Assembly: GCA_026707545.1 (NCBI GenBank)
Contig: JAPOWR010000001.1
Span: 2,819,778-2,883,777, forward strand
Source: Acidobacteriota bacterium
GTDB taxonomy: Bacteria; Acidobacteriota; Thermoanaerobaculia; Multivoradales; Multivoraceae
DNA: 64,000 nt
Reading direction: 5' to 3'
Positions 34,016-44,211 of this stretch are shown piece after piece (position 1 is the first letter of the stretch; each line of letters begins with the position of its first letter). The translations under genes and the position numbers were made by a program. The notes beneath the pieces were generated by a model, which saw only the letters and a program-made list of their open reading frames with translations, was not told where the DNA came from and did not search any database.

Positions 34016-36733
34016 ATGCTGCACGTGCTCTACAATCGTCTGCGCTCCGTCTGGCATCGGCGACGCAAGGACGCCGAACTCGACGAGGAGATCCGCTTCC
34101 ACCTGGCTGAGGAAGTGGAAGAACGGGTAGACGCCGGCCTGGCTCCCGAACAGGCGCACGCCGAGGCACGGCGCGGCTTCGGCAACGTCCTGCTGACTCG
34201 CGAACTGACCCGCGAAGCCTGGGGCTGGGCACCGGCGGAGCGCTTTCTCAGGGACGTCGGTGCCGCGTTCCGGATGATGCGACGCAACGCCGGCTATACC
34301 TGCGCCGTCGTCCTCACCCTGGCACTCGGCATCGGACTGAACGCCCCGATGTACGAGATGCTGTCGAGGCTCTTCCTTCAGCCGCCACCCCATATCGAGG
34401 ACCCGGACGCCGTTCATCGCGTCTGGCTGAGCGAGCGCGACGACTCGGACGATCGCGGAGTCTTCACTGGCCCGGCCTCTGCGTGGGATCGGATGCAGTG
34501 GCTCGAATTCAGCGCACTGAGCGCCGACAACGGGCCCACCGGCGCGGTCGCGGGCTACACGGCACCCCGGTTCATGCCGAACGGACGCGGTCAGACTGCC
34601 GAGAACCTCAGCGTCTCCTGGGTCACGGGAGAGTTCCTGGATCTCCTGGGAGTAGAGCCCACGATCGGCCGGCTGATCGGCCCGGAGGACGACGACCCGG
34701 CGGCGGCACCCGTCGCCGTCGTCAGCGACGGCTACCGGCGGGAGAGGTTCGCCAGCCCGCAGGAAGCACTCGGCGCAACACTAGAATTCGACGACGTCAC
34801 GTACGTCGTCGTCGGCGTGCTGCCACCCGGTTTCTCCGGACCGGATCCGGACGGGGTCGATGTCTGGCTACCTTTGGAACCGGCGGTAACGGCCTTGCGC
34901 GGGGACCGCTGGCAAAGCTTCGGAAGTGGCTTCTATCTGACGCCATTGGCCCGGCTTCCGCGCGGTCTGACCCCCGAGACCGCCGGCGCAGCGGCGACCG
35001 CCGCGGTCCGCGCGGCACGCGCCGACTCGCCCTTCGGGGACTCGCTCGACCCCGAAGCGACCGTCGTGCTGGGTTCCATCCTCAGGACCCGAGGTCCCTC
35101 CTCGCCGTCCGGCGAGATTCGCCTTGCACTGGTCGTCGGCGGCGTCACGCTGCTGGTCCTCCTCATTGCGACCGTCAACATGTCCAACCTTCTGTTGGTG
35201 CGAGTGGCGGCGCGCCGCCGCGAACTGGCGGTGCGCTACGCGCTCGGTGCCGGCAGATGGGGAGTCGGACGCCTGCTGGCGATAGAGAGTCTCGTGCTCG
35301 CCACGGTCTCTGGCGCCGTGGCGCTGGCCGTAGCCGCGGTTGCGGGCCGCACCCTGCGCCTCACCCTGCTGCCGGGACATCAGGGGACCGTGGACGCGCT
35401 GAACTTCACGGCTGTCGGCTTCACGGGGTTCGCCGTGCTTGCGGTCGGCCTCGGCGCGGCCATTGCGCCCGCCGTGTACGCGGCACGGAGCCGGCAGATC
35501 GAGAGGCTCGACAGCTCGCGAGGCGCCAGCGCACTCGGTACGCCGGTCCGCACCGGTTTGATCGTCGTTCAGGCCGCGCTATCTCTGGTGCTCCTCAGCG
35601 GAACCGCCGTCTTTTACCGCTCGTTCGAGGCGGCGCGTCAGGTCGACGTCGGCTACGCGAAGGAGAACCTGATCTCGGTGGACCTGGCGGGCTTTCGCCG
35701 CACCGGGCCGCTCGATGAGGCCGCGATCGACGCTCTGGAGTCCCGCCTCCGGTCACTACCGGTCGTCCTCGATGTCGCCCAGGGAACGAACTCACCGATG
35801 TGGGGGCAGGCCGCGATGCCGCCACCACGGGTCGAAGGGCTGGACCGCCTGCCGTTCAACGAAGGTCCCTACGTAGGCCTAACGACGTCCAACTTCTTCC
35901 GCGTCGCGGGCTTGGCGATTGTGGAAGGTCGCGGCTTTACCGAGTGGGATCGCGCCGAGACCCAGAAGGTCGCGGTCGTGGACACGATGTTCGCCCACGG
36001 CGTCTGGCCCGGCAAGAGCGCCGTGGGCCAGTGCCTCTTCTTCGGCCAAGCGTCCACGGAGTGCACCATGGTCGTCGGCGTCGTGGAATCCGCCCTCGAC
36101 AGGGGCCTGCTGGACGCCGACCGCGCCGCCGTTTACTACCTGCCCATCTCCCAGGCTTCGTCGAACCCCATTCAGGCCGGCTTCGTGAACAACATGCGCA
36201 CGCTGGTCGTGCGGACTCGCGGGAACCCCGGGAGCGCGGTGCAGCCAACGCTCCTCGCCCTGGCGGACCTGTTCCCCGACCTCCCGCGCGACAACGTCCG
36301 GAGCCTCCAGACTGTCTTCGCGCCGCGGATCCGTACGTGGACGATCGGTACGGGGCTGTTCGGCGCCTCCGCCGCCCTGGCGGTGCTACTCGCCGCCATC
36401 GGGCTCTATGCGGTCATCGCGTTCGGTGTGCGCCAACGCGAACTGGAGTTCGGCATCCGTCGCGCCTTGGGCGCCAGGGCGTCGCGCCTCCTGCGCATGG
36501 TGCTGGCGCGTGGCTTCTCCCTGGCCGCGGCCGGCGTCGCAGCCGGCACGCTCGCCGCGCTGTGGGCGGGCAGGTTCGTGGAACCCCTGCTCTTCGACGG
36601 CCGGACTCCCCGCGACCCGCTGGCGTTCGCCGCCGCTGCGCTCGTACTCCTGACCATAGCCGTGATGGCCTCCTTGCTGCCGGCCCGCCGGGCCTCTCGC
36701 GCCGACCCTCGTCAGGCGTTGGAGGCTGAGTAG
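34016..36733 (+). CDS. ADOP-type FtsX/MacB ABC permease, copy 1
   Basis: A 905-residue permease. The N-terminus has an ADOP-specific helical segment (AELDEEIRFHLAEEVEERVDAGLAPEQAHAEARRGFGN), then MacB-like periplasmic and FtsX blocks repeated twice: TM near residue 90 (GYTCAVVLTLALGIGLNAPMY), a central FtsX core (LLVLLIATVNMSNLLLVRVAARRRELAVRYALG) and a C-terminal one (FGVRQRELEFGIRRALGARASRLLRMV). These proteins are named acidobacterial duplicated orphan permeases because the ATPase is often elsewhere; here one is divergent. It ends 14 bases before a second copy. Probable role: efflux or lipoprotein/peptide export with the neighbouring ATPase and HlyD protein. Confidence 0.94.
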   Translation: MLHVLYNRLRSVWHRRRKDAELDEEIRFHLAEEVEERVDAGLAPEQAHAEARRGFGNVLLTRELTREAWGWAPAERFLRDVGAAFRMMRRNAGYTCAVVLTLALGIGLNAPMYEMLSRLFLQPPPHIEDPDAVHRVWLSERDDSDDRGVFTGPASAWDRMQWLEFSALSADNGPTGAVAGYTAPRFMPNGRGQTAENLSVSWVTGEFLDLLGVEPTIGRLIGPEDDDPAAAPVAVVSDGYRRERFASPQEALGATLEFDDVTYVVVGVLPPGFSGPDPDGVDVWLPLEPAVTALRGDRWQSFGSGFYLTPLARLPRGLTPETAGAAATAAVRAARADSPFGDSLDPEATVVLGSILRTRGPSSPSGEIRLALVVGGVTLLVLLIATVNMSNLLLVRVAARRRELAVRYALGAGRWGVGRLLAIESLVLATVSGAVALAVAAVAGRTLRLTLLPGHQGTVDALNFTAVGFTGFAVLAVGLGAAIAPAVYAARSRQIERLDSSRGASALGTPVRTGLIVVQAALSLVLLSGTAVFYRSFEAARQVDVGYAKENLISVDLAGFRRTGPLDEAAIDALESRLRSLPVVLDVAQGTNSPMWGQAAMPPPRVEGLDRLPFNEGPYVGLTTSNFFRVAGLAIVEGRGFTEWDRAETQKVAVVDTMFAHGVWPGKSAVGQCLFFGQASTECTMVVGVVESALDRGLLDADRAAVYYLPISQASSNPIQAGFVNNMRTLVVRTRGNPGSAVQPTLLALADLFPDLPRDNVRSLQTVFAPRIRTWTIGTGLFGASAALAVLLAAIGLYAVIAFGVRQRELEFGIRRALGARASRLLRMVLARGFSLAAAGVAAGTLAALWAGRFVEPLLFDGRTPRDPLAFAAAALVLLTIAVMASLLPARRASRADPRQALEAE

Positions 36734-36747
36734 CACCACCTAACCGG

Positions 36748-39480
36748 ATGCTGAAGCAGTTCCTGTTTCGCCTGCGTTCGAGCTGGGACCGGCGGCGGAG
36801 GGACGCCGAGCTCGACGACGAGATCCGCTTCCATCTCGCCGAAGAAGCGGAAGAGCGAGTCGAGGCGGGCCTGTCTCCCGAACGAGCCCATGCCGAAGCA
36901 CGGCGCGACTTCGGCAACGTCACGCTGATTCGCGAGCGGACCCGCGAGACCTGGGGCTGGGCGCCCGTGGAGCTGCTCCTCAAGGACATCCGCGCCGCCT
37001 TCCGGATGATGCGGCGCAACACCGGCTACACCTGCGCCGTGGTCCTCACCCTGGCCCTCGGCATTGGCCTGAACGCCCCGATGTACGAGATGCTGTCCCG
37101 CCTCTTTCTCCAGCCGCCACCCCACATCGAGGACCCGGACCGCGTTCATCGCCTCTGGGTCAGCGAGCGCATCGATCCAGGCGATCGCGGCGCCTCCACG
37201 GGACGAACCTGGGTAGTCGATGCGATGCAGTGGCTCGACTTCGAGGCCCTGGCCGCAGACAGCGCACTCATCGACGGCGTCGCGGGCCACCGAGTCTCGT
37301 TCAGGACGAACGGCCGCGGTCAGCGCGCCGAGAATCTCACCGTCTCCTGGGTCACGGGAGAGTTCTTCGACTTCCTTGGCGTGGCTCCTACGGCCGGAAG
37401 GTTGATCGCCGCCACGGACGACCACCTGGCGGCGCAACCCGTTGCCGTGGTCAGCGACGGCTACCGGCGGCAGCGGTTCGGCAGCGCGGAGGAAGCGCTC
37501 GGCACGACGGTCAGCTTCGAGGACGTCACCTACCTCGTCGTCGGCGTGCTGCCGCGCGGCTTCTCCGGACCCCGCTCGAACGCAGTCGACGTCTGGCTCC
37601 CTCTTGAACACGCCGCAACCGCCAGCCGGGGGAACAGCTGGAGACGGTACGGAACCACCTTCTACCTCACACCGTTCGTCCGGCTGGCGCCCGGCGCGAC
37701 GGAGGAGGCCGCCGGGGCCGCGGTGACTGCCGCTGTCCGGGCGGCGCGCGCCGCCTCGCGGTTCCCGGACTCCCTGGACCGCGAGGCGACCGTGGCTCTC
37801 GGCCCGATCCTTCGAACCCGCGGCCCCGTCACGCTGCGGCGCCACATGCGCCTGCCGCTGATCGCAGGCGGGATCACCTTCGTGGTGCTCCTCATCGCGG
37901 CCGTCAACATGTCGAACCTGCTGATGCTGCGGGTCGCTGCCAGACGACGCGAATTGGCGGTGCGCTACGCACTCGGCCTGGGACGATGGGGAATCGGACG
38001 TCTCCTGGTGACGGAGAGCCTGGTGCTCGCCGCCGTCTCGGGCGTTGTCGCCCTGGCCGTTGCCGCAGCCACCGGCGACGCGCTTCGCCGCACGCTCCTG
38101 CCGAGTCACCAGTGGGCCGACCATCCGCTGGGCGCCACGGCCGTCGGCTTCACCGGAATCGCCGTCCTCGGGATCGGCTTGGCGGCCGCCCTGGCCCCTG
38201 CCGTGTACGCGGCGCGCAGCCGGGGAATCGAAAGGCTCGACAGCTCCCGGGGCGCCAGCGCACTCGGAACCCCCGTCCGCACCGGCCTGATCGTGGTCCA
38301 GGCCGCGCTGTCGGTCGTCCTGCTCAGCGGGACGGCCGTGTTCTACCGTTCCTTCGAAGCGGCGCGCCAGGTGGATGTCGGCTACGCCAAGGAGCACCTG
38401 CTCACGGTGACTTTGGGGAGCTTTCACGGCGACACCCGCCTGGATGGCCTGGACGGCATCCCGCTCGACGAGAGCTCAATCCGCGCCATGGAGTCCCGCC
38501 TCCGGGATCTGCCCGGGGTGCTGGACGTCGCCCAGGGTACGAGTTCACCGATGTCGGGAAGCGGCGCGGCGTACGCGGACCTGCGCATCGACGGGCTCGA
38601 CCGCCTGCCGTTCCGCTCCGGGCCCCATGTGAACTTCACTACGCCCAACTTCTTCGATGTCGCAGGGCTGGACATGCGGGAAGGCCGCGGCTTCACGGAA
38701 TGGGACCGCGAAGCCACGCAGAAGGTCGCGGTGGTCAGCACGTCGTTCGCCCAGCAGGCCTGGCCCGGTCAGAGCGCCGTCGGCCGTTGTCTGTTCGTCA
38801 GCGGTGCCGCCGACTGCACGACGGTGGTCGGCGTGGTGGAACCAGCAGTGAACTGGACTCTGCCTGAAGCGGACCCGGTCTACTACCTGCCCATCTCCCA
38901 GGCGTCATCCGATCCGACCCTGTCGGGATGGACGAGCATCCAGCGTGCGCTGATCGTCCGAACCGCCTCAAGCCCCGGGCGCGTCGAGTCGCCGGTGCTT
39001 GCCGCCCTGGCCGAGCTGTTTCCAGAACTGCCGGGACACCACGTCCGGAACCTCTCCACTCAGTTCGCATCGCGCATTCGCACCTGGAGAACCGGAACCC
39101 GCCTGTTCGCCGCCTCCGCGATGCTCGCGGTGTTGCTCGCCGCCATCGGGCTCTATGCCGTCATCGCGTTCGGCGTACGGCAGCGTGAGCACGAGTTCGG
39201 CATCCGGCGCGCCCTGGGCGCCAGGGCGTCGAACCTCCTGCACATGGTGCTGGCGCGCGGCTTCGCCCTAGCGGCGGCCGGTGTCGCGGCCGGTACGATC
39301 GCCGCGCTCTGGGCGGGCCGCTTCGTCGAACCGCTGCTCTTCGATGGCCGCAGCCCACGCGATCCGCTGGCGTTCGCGGTTGCGGCACTAGTGCTCCTGG
39401 CGATCGCCGTGATGGCCTCATTCCTGCCGGCTCGCCGCGCCGCCCGCGCTGATCCTCGTCAGGCGCTGGAGGCGGAGTAG
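36748..39480 (+). CDS. ADOP-type FtsX/MacB ABC permease, copy 2
   Basis: A 910-residue paralogue of the preceding gene, 14 bases after it. Long blocks are identical or nearly so, for example the first TM region and its following PPPHIEDPD, and LDSSRGASALGTPVRTGLIVVQAALS; the periplasmic region (about residues 610-700) differs much more. Same order of ADOP N-terminal segment and two FtsX cores. A tandem duplication with later divergence or gene conversion explains it. The two may form a heterodimer. Confidence 0.94.
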   Translation: MLKQFLFRLRSSWDRRRRDAELDDEIRFHLAEEAEERVEAGLSPERAHAEARRDFGNVTLIRERTRETWGWAPVELLLKDIRAAFRMMRRNTGYTCAVVLTLALGIGLNAPMYEMLSRLFLQPPPHIEDPDRVHRLWVSERIDPGDRGASTGRTWVVDAMQWLDFEALAADSALIDGVAGHRVSFRTNGRGQRAENLTVSWVTGEFFDFLGVAPTAGRLIAATDDHLAAQPVAVVSDGYRRQRFGSAEEALGTTVSFEDVTYLVVGVLPRGFSGPRSNAVDVWLPLEHAATASRGNSWRRYGTTFYLTPFVRLAPGATEEAAGAAVTAAVRAARAASRFPDSLDREATVALGPILRTRGPVTLRRHMRLPLIAGGITFVVLLIAAVNMSNLLMLRVAARRRELAVRYALGLGRWGIGRLLVTESLVLAAVSGVVALAVAAATGDALRRTLLPSHQWADHPLGATAVGFTGIAVLGIGLAAALAPAVYAARSRGIERLDSSRGASALGTPVRTGLIVVQAALSVVLLSGTAVFYRSFEAARQVDVGYAKEHLLTVTLGSFHGDTRLDGLDGIPLDESSIRAMESRLRDLPGVLDVAQGTSSPMSGSGAAYADLRIDGLDRLPFRSGPHVNFTTPNFFDVAGLDMREGRGFTEWDREATQKVAVVSTSFAQQAWPGQSAVGRCLFVSGAADCTTVVGVVEPAVNWTLPEADPVYYLPISQASSDPTLSGWTSIQRALIVRTASSPGRVESPVLAALAELFPELPGHHVRNLSTQFASRIRTWRTGTRLFAASAMLAVLLAAIGLYAVIAFGVRQREHEFGIRRALGARASNLLHMVLARGFALAAAGVAAGTIAALWAGRFVEPLLFDGRSPRDPLAFAVAALVLLAIAVMASFLPARRAARADPRQALEAE

Positions 39481-39490
39481 TCCGATCCCC

Positions 39491-40546
39491 TTACGGCAGA
39501 TCGGCCACCCACATCTTCGCCTGCGCGCCGCGGCCCGTCGCCGAGCCACCGGCGGCGTAGAGCTTGCCGCCGATGATCGCGGCGGCGGGCGACGACAGCG
39601 GCATCGGCAGCTTGCCCAGGAGCTCCCACTCGTCGCCGGGCTCCAGCGCCAGGATGTCCCGGTCGATCGACTTCGTGCCCCCGGCCGGGGTCGTGTGGCC
39701 GCCGACCATGACGATGCGGCCCTCGTGGACGAACGTGCCGGCCTCGCCGTGGGAGTGTCCCTTCGGCAGGTCGGGGCCGCGGCTCCAGGTATCGGCTGCG
39801 GCGTCGTAGATGTCCACCCGGGCCTGGTCGAGTTGCTGGCTATCGTGGTTGTACTGGCCGCCGATCGCGTAGATGCGGTTGCCGAGTGCTATGGCCGAGA
39901 ACTGGTTGCGCGGGTCGGGCATTGGCGCCGCGTCTCGCCAGTTCGCCGATCCGGCGGCCCAGTCATCCAGGTCGAGGACCCAGTGGTCGCCGGCGTCCGT
40001 GTCCCGGTCGGCCTTCAGGCCACCAAAGTAGTGCAGCTTGCGGCCGACCAGAGCCAGTCCGCCGCCCGCTCGCGGCTCGGGCAGCAGCGGCGCCGCCGTG
40101 TAGCGGTCCAGATCCAGGTCGTAGCTCCACACCTCCGCGATCGCATGGCCCTTGTAGCCGTCCTTGAAGCCGCCGGCGAACCAGACGGTGCGGCCGTCCA
40201 GGACCGCGTTCAGGTGCGAGACCGCGCTCGGCATGTCCTGGATCCGCGTCCAGCTCCCGTCCGCCGGGTCGAAGATGTCGACCCGCTTGCTCGACCGGAC
40301 CGGGCCCTCGTAGCCGGCAAACAGGTAGAACTTGCCGTCGATGACCGTCGTCGCGGCTTCCCACTTGCCTGCCGGCATGTCCGGGAGCTCCTGCCAGGTC
40401 AGTTCCTGAGCGGCGAGGGGTGCCGCGGCGAGGACAGCGACCGCCAAGACGGCCGAGTGGCCGAAACCCCGGCTCCGGAGGGAATCACACTTCGCCGGCA
40501 CGGTCGCGCCACTGTAGCAACCGGCCCCGTCGATGCCCGCTAACAT
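39491..40546 (-). CDS. Exported Kelch-repeat beta-propeller protein
   Basis: A 351-residue protein with a signal peptide (HSAVLAVAVLAAAPLAAQ) and at least five Kelch motifs such as FYLFAGYEGPV, VWFAGGFKDG, LHYFGGLKAD, IYAIGGQYNH and IVMVGGHTTP, each followed by the DIFDPADGSWTRIQDMP type strand. It should fold as a secreted or periplasmic propeller. Start at ATG 40546 or GTG 40501 (nearer the signal core). Ligand unknown. Confidence 0.88.
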   Translation of the reverse strand: MLAGIDGAGCYSGATVPAKCDSLRSRGFGHSAVLAVAVLAAAPLAAQELTWQELPDMPAGKWEAATTVIDGKFYLFAGYEGPVRSSKRVDIFDPADGSWTRIQDMPSAVSHLNAVLDGRTVWFAGGFKDGYKGHAIAEVWSYDLDLDRYTAAPLLPEPRAGGGLALVGRKLHYFGGLKADRDTDAGDHWVLDLDDWAAGSANWRDAAPMPDPRNQFSAIALGNRIYAIGGQYNHDSQQLDQARVDIYDAAADTWSRGPDLPKGHSHGEAGTFVHEGRIVMVGGHTTPAGGTKSIDRDILALEPGDEWELLGKLPMPLSSPAAAIIGGKLYAAGGSATGRGAQAKMWVADLP

Positions 40547-40599
40547 GATCGGAGTTCCCGACTCAGAAAAGGAGAGCCGATGCGGATGAGGTCCACACC

Positions 40600-42291
40600 G
40601 TGACCACGGCCCTGCTCGCCCTGTTCCCGATCGCCCTGGGCGCGATCCTCCTGATCGGCTTCCGCGTGCCGGCGCGGCGCGCCATGCCGGCCGCGTACGC
40701 CGCCGCGGTCCTCGTCGCCTTGCTGATCTGGGAGATGCCGATCGCCCGCATCGCCGGGGCGTCGATCCAGGGCCTGTTCCTGACCTTCGACCTGCTGTTC
40801 ATCATCTTCGGCGCGATCCTGCTCCTGCACACGCTGGAGCGTTCGGGCGGCGTCGACGCGATTCGCCGCTCGTTCCACGGCCTGAGCGACGACCGGCGGG
40901 TCCAGGTCGTCATCGTGTGCTGGCTGTTCGGCTCCTTCATCGAGGGGGCCGCCGGGTTCGGCACGCCGGCCGCGGTCGCGGCACCGCTCCTGGTGGCGCT
41001 CGGCTTCCCCGCAGCCGCCGCGGTGATGCTCGGCATGATGGTCCAGTCGACCTCGGTCACGTTCGGTGCCGCCGGCACGCCGGTTCTCGTCGGGGTCCAG
41101 GGCGGACTCGGCGGGGAAGCGTTTTCGGCCGACCTGGCCAAGGCCGGCATCGGCATGCTCGACTACCTGGCGGTCGTGACGGAACGCGGGGTCGTACTCC
41201 ACGCCACGGCCGGAGTGCTCATGCCGACCCTGATGGTCGTCATGCTGACCCGCTTCTTCGGCGGCAAACGTTCCTGGACGGAGGGGCTCTCGATCCTCCC
41301 CTTCACGCTCGCCGGGGGCCTGGCATTCACCGTGCCCTACGTGCTCTTCGGGTTCTGGCTGGGGCCGGAGTTCCCCACGCTGCTGGGCGCCCCGGTGGGG
41401 CTCGCGATCATGGTCACGGTCGCGCGCCGCGGCTGGCTCGTGCCGTCAGACACCTGGGACTTCCCAGCTCGCGACCAGTGGAAACCGGACTGGGTGAGCG
41501 GCTTCGAGGACGAGGCGACGGAAGCGAACGATCGCGGCATCGGCCTGGTCAACGCCTGGGCCCCCTACGCCCTGCTCGGCGGCCTGCTCGTGCTGAGCCG
41601 CCTGCCCGCTCTGCCGATCGGCGGCTGGCTGCGCACGCCGGCCATCGCCTGGGACGACATCCTGGGCAGCGGCGTCTCGGGCTCGACGACGCCGCTCTAC
41701 CTGCCGGGCTTCTTCCTTCTGGTCGTCGTGTGCATCACCGCCTTCCTGCACCGCATGGACTTCGCCGACGTACGAGCCGCGGCCGCCTCCTCCGGCAAGG
41801 TGCTTCTCGGCGCCGGCTTCGTGCTCATCTTCACCGTGCCGATGGTGCGGGTCTACATCAACTCGGACGTGAACGAGGCCGGCCTGCTCTCGATGCCCCT
41901 GGTCATGGCGGACTTCGTGGCCGTGAACGTCGGCGACGTGTGGCCCTTCTTCGCCGCCATGACCGGCGCCCTCGGCGCCTTCATCGCCGGCTCGAACACG
42001 GTCAGCAACCTGATGTTCACCGCCTTCCAGTACGGCGTCGCAGAGCGGCTGATGATGTCGACCGCGATGATCGTCGCCCTGCAGGCGGTCGGCGCAGCGG
42101 CCGGCAACATGGTCGCGATCCACAACGTGGTCGCCGCCTCGGCGACCGTCGGGCTGCTCGATCGCGAGGGCGCCACGTTGCGCAAGACGATCCTGCCGAC
42201 GATCTACTACCTGCTGGTGCTGGGGATCCTGGGGCTCCTGGCGGTCCACGTGGTCGGACTGCCCGATCCGCTGATGGGGAGATCATCGTGA
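40600..42291 (+). CDS. lctP: L-lactate permease (LctP family)
   Basis: A 563-residue inner-membrane transporter of the LctP/GlcA family. Typical blocks: LIWEMPIARIAGASIQGLFLTFDLLFIIFGAILLLHTLERSGG, GSFIEGAAGFGTPAAVAAPLL, and GAFIAGSNTVSNLMFTAFQYGVA near the C-terminus. It would import lactate or glycolate with protons. It starts with GTG 40600 and overlaps the DUF3604 gene by four bases (GTGA), a translational coupling that links the two functions. Confidence 0.92.
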   Translation: MTTALLALFPIALGAILLIGFRVPARRAMPAAYAAAVLVALLIWEMPIARIAGASIQGLFLTFDLLFIIFGAILLLHTLERSGGVDAIRRSFHGLSDDRRVQVVIVCWLFGSFIEGAAGFGTPAAVAAPLLVALGFPAAAAVMLGMMVQSTSVTFGAAGTPVLVGVQGGLGGEAFSADLAKAGIGMLDYLAVVTERGVVLHATAGVLMPTLMVVMLTRFFGGKRSWTEGLSILPFTLAGGLAFTVPYVLFGFWLGPEFPTLLGAPVGLAIMVTVARRGWLVPSDTWDFPARDQWKPDWVSGFEDEATEANDRGIGLVNAWAPYALLGGLLVLSRLPALPIGGWLRTPAIAWDDILGSGVSGSTTPLYLPGFFLLVVVCITAFLHRMDFADVRAAAASSGKVLLGAGFVLIFTVPMVRVYINSDVNEAGLLSMPLVMADFVAVNVGDVWPFFAAMTGALGAFIAGSNTVSNLMFTAFQYGVAERLMMSTAMIVALQAVGAAAGNMVAIHNVVAASATVGLLDREGATLRKTILPTIYYLLVLGILGLLAVHVVGLPDPLMGRSS

Positions 42292-44177
42292 CGCGTGCCC
42301 GGATGCCGTTCGCACCGTTGGCGGTCCTCCTGACCCTGGCCGTCGCCTGCACGAGCGAGGCCCCAGACGGACCTGGCGCAGCCAGCGGCCCGGACCCGGC
42401 AGCGAGCGAGGAGGGCCGGTCGATCCGCAACGCCTACTTCGGCGACGTTCACGTCCATACGAAGTACTCGTTCGACGCCTACATCTTCGGCACCCGCGCC
42501 GATCCCGACGATGCCTACCGGTTCGCCAAGGGAGAACCGCTGACGCATGCGGCCGGCATCGAGATGAGCCTGAAGGCGCCGCTCGACTTCCTCGCGGTTG
42601 CCGACCATGCCACCTATCTGGGCATGTTCGAGCAGATGGACAACCCGGACTCCTCGGTCGGCGGGCATCCCCTTTCGGTCGCCCTGCGGAGTGCCGCAAC
42701 GCCGGCGGATCGCAGCGCCGTGTTCCAGGAAGTGCTGCCGCGGGAACGGGGCTTCGTCCAACCGGACGACCTGCTCGATCTCGACGTCGTCGCGAGCGCC
42801 TGGCAGAAGATCGTGGAGGCTGCCGAAAGGCACAACGATCCCGGCAACTTCACGACCTTCATCGGCTATGAGTTCACCGCCGGAGGCCGCCGGGGCGAGA
42901 ACCTGCATCGCAACGTCATCTTCCGGAATTCGAACGTGCCCGGCATTCCGTTCAGCCGGATCGAGGCAAACAACAACCCCGAGCTGCTTTGGGACTGGAT
43001 GGACGAGCAGCGCGCGCAGGGCATCGATTCTCTGGCGATACCGCACAACTCCAACGGCTCGGACGGGTGGATGTTCCAGCTCACCGACCGGGCGGGCGAC
43101 CCCATCGATAGCGCCTACGCCGAACAGCGCATGCGGAACGAGCCCCTGGTCGAGGTCACCCAGGTCAAGGGCACGTCCGACACCCATCCGCTCCTGTCAC
43201 CAAACGACGAGTGGGCGGACTTCGGGATCATGGAGCGGACGATCGGCAGCGACTTCCCCAGTCAACCACAGGGCAGCTACGTGCGCGAGGCCTACGTGAA
43301 CGGTCTCGCCCTGGAAGAAAAACAGGGCTTCAACCCGTTTCGCTTCGGCCTGATCGGCTCCTCGGACACCCACAACGCCGCCGGGTCCTTTCGGGAAGAC
43401 GACTACTGGAGCAAGACCGGGCTGCTGGACATCACGCCGGAGCAACGCGGATCGGTCCCGCGCAAGGATACGGGCGAGTACGACGACCCGACCAGGCAGT
43501 ACTGGGGAGCGTCGGGCCTGGCCGCGGTGTGGGCCGAGTCCAACACCAGGGAGGACATCTTCCGCGCGTTCCAGCGAAAGGAGACGTTCGCCACCACCGG
43601 CCCGCGGATGCGTGTCCGCTTCTTCGCCGGCTACGACCTGGACGACACGACCCTGGCCGGCGACGACGGCATCGCGAGGGCCTACGCGGAAGGCGTCGCC
43701 ATGGGCGGCGACCTGATGGCGGATGGCTCCGGGCGTTCACCGAGATTCCTGGTCTGGGCGATCAGGGACGCGACGACCGATCCGCTGGATCGCCTGCAGG
43801 TCATCAAGGGATGGACCGAGAACGGCGCGACCCAGGAGATGGTCTACGACATCGCCTGCTCCTCCGGGTCGACCGTCGATGGAGCTTCGCACCGCTGCTC
43901 CGACAACGGCGCTACCGTGGATGTGACGACGTGTTCGACGGATGAGGGTGACGGAGCATCCGAGCTCGAGGCCCTCTGGCAGGATCCGGACTTCGATCCG
44001 AACCGGCGCGCCTTCTACTACGTGCGCGTCCTGCAGAACCCCAGTTGTCGCTGGTCGACCTGGGACGCGATCCGGGCGGGGGTTCAGCCGAAGCCCGGTC
44101 TGCCGGCCACGATCCAGGAACGGGCCTGGTCGTCACCCATCTGGTACGTGCCCGGCGACGCCGGCGAGACCGACTAA
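42288..44177 (+). CDS. DUF3604 lipoprotein, PHP-like hydrolase
   Basis: A 629-residue lipoprotein; LAVLLTLAVACTSEA is a signal with lipobox. The body matches DUF3604: NAYFGDVHVHTKYSFDAY with the HxH of PHP-type metal sites, DFLAVADHATYLG, TTFIGYEFTAGG and GLIGSSDTHNAAGSF, metal ligands of the same fold. The GTG at 42288 overlaps the permease stop (GTGA); ATG 42303 is an alternative. Substrate unknown; the operon suggests a role linked to organic-acid uptake. Confidence 0.86.
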   Translation: MTRARMPFAPLAVLLTLAVACTSEAPDGPGAASGPDPAASEEGRSIRNAYFGDVHVHTKYSFDAYIFGTRADPDDAYRFAKGEPLTHAAGIEMSLKAPLDFLAVADHATYLGMFEQMDNPDSSVGGHPLSVALRSAATPADRSAVFQEVLPRERGFVQPDDLLDLDVVASAWQKIVEAAERHNDPGNFTTFIGYEFTAGGRRGENLHRNVIFRNSNVPGIPFSRIEANNNPELLWDWMDEQRAQGIDSLAIPHNSNGSDGWMFQLTDRAGDPIDSAYAEQRMRNEPLVEVTQVKGTSDTHPLLSPNDEWADFGIMERTIGSDFPSQPQGSYVREAYVNGLALEEKQGFNPFRFGLIGSSDTHNAAGSFREDDYWSKTGLLDITPEQRGSVPRKDTGEYDDPTRQYWGASGLAAVWAESNTREDIFRAFQRKETFATTGPRMRVRFFAGYDLDDTTLAGDDGIARAYAEGVAMGGDLMADGSGRSPRFLVWAIRDATTDPLDRLQVIKGWTENGATQEMVYDIACSSGSTVDGASHRCSDNGATVDVTTCSTDEGDGASELEALWQDPDFDPNRRAFYYVRVLQNPSCRWSTWDAIRAGVQPKPGLPATIQERAWSSPIWYVPGDAGETD

Positions 44178-44211
44178 CGGCGTCGACACGCACAGGCAGA
44201 GTTCCGGCGTG

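Noticed and set aside
36712..38427. Minus-strand open frame opposite the second ADOP permease
   Set aside because: Shadow of the real plus-strand gene; composition rich in Gly, Arg and Asp without a family.
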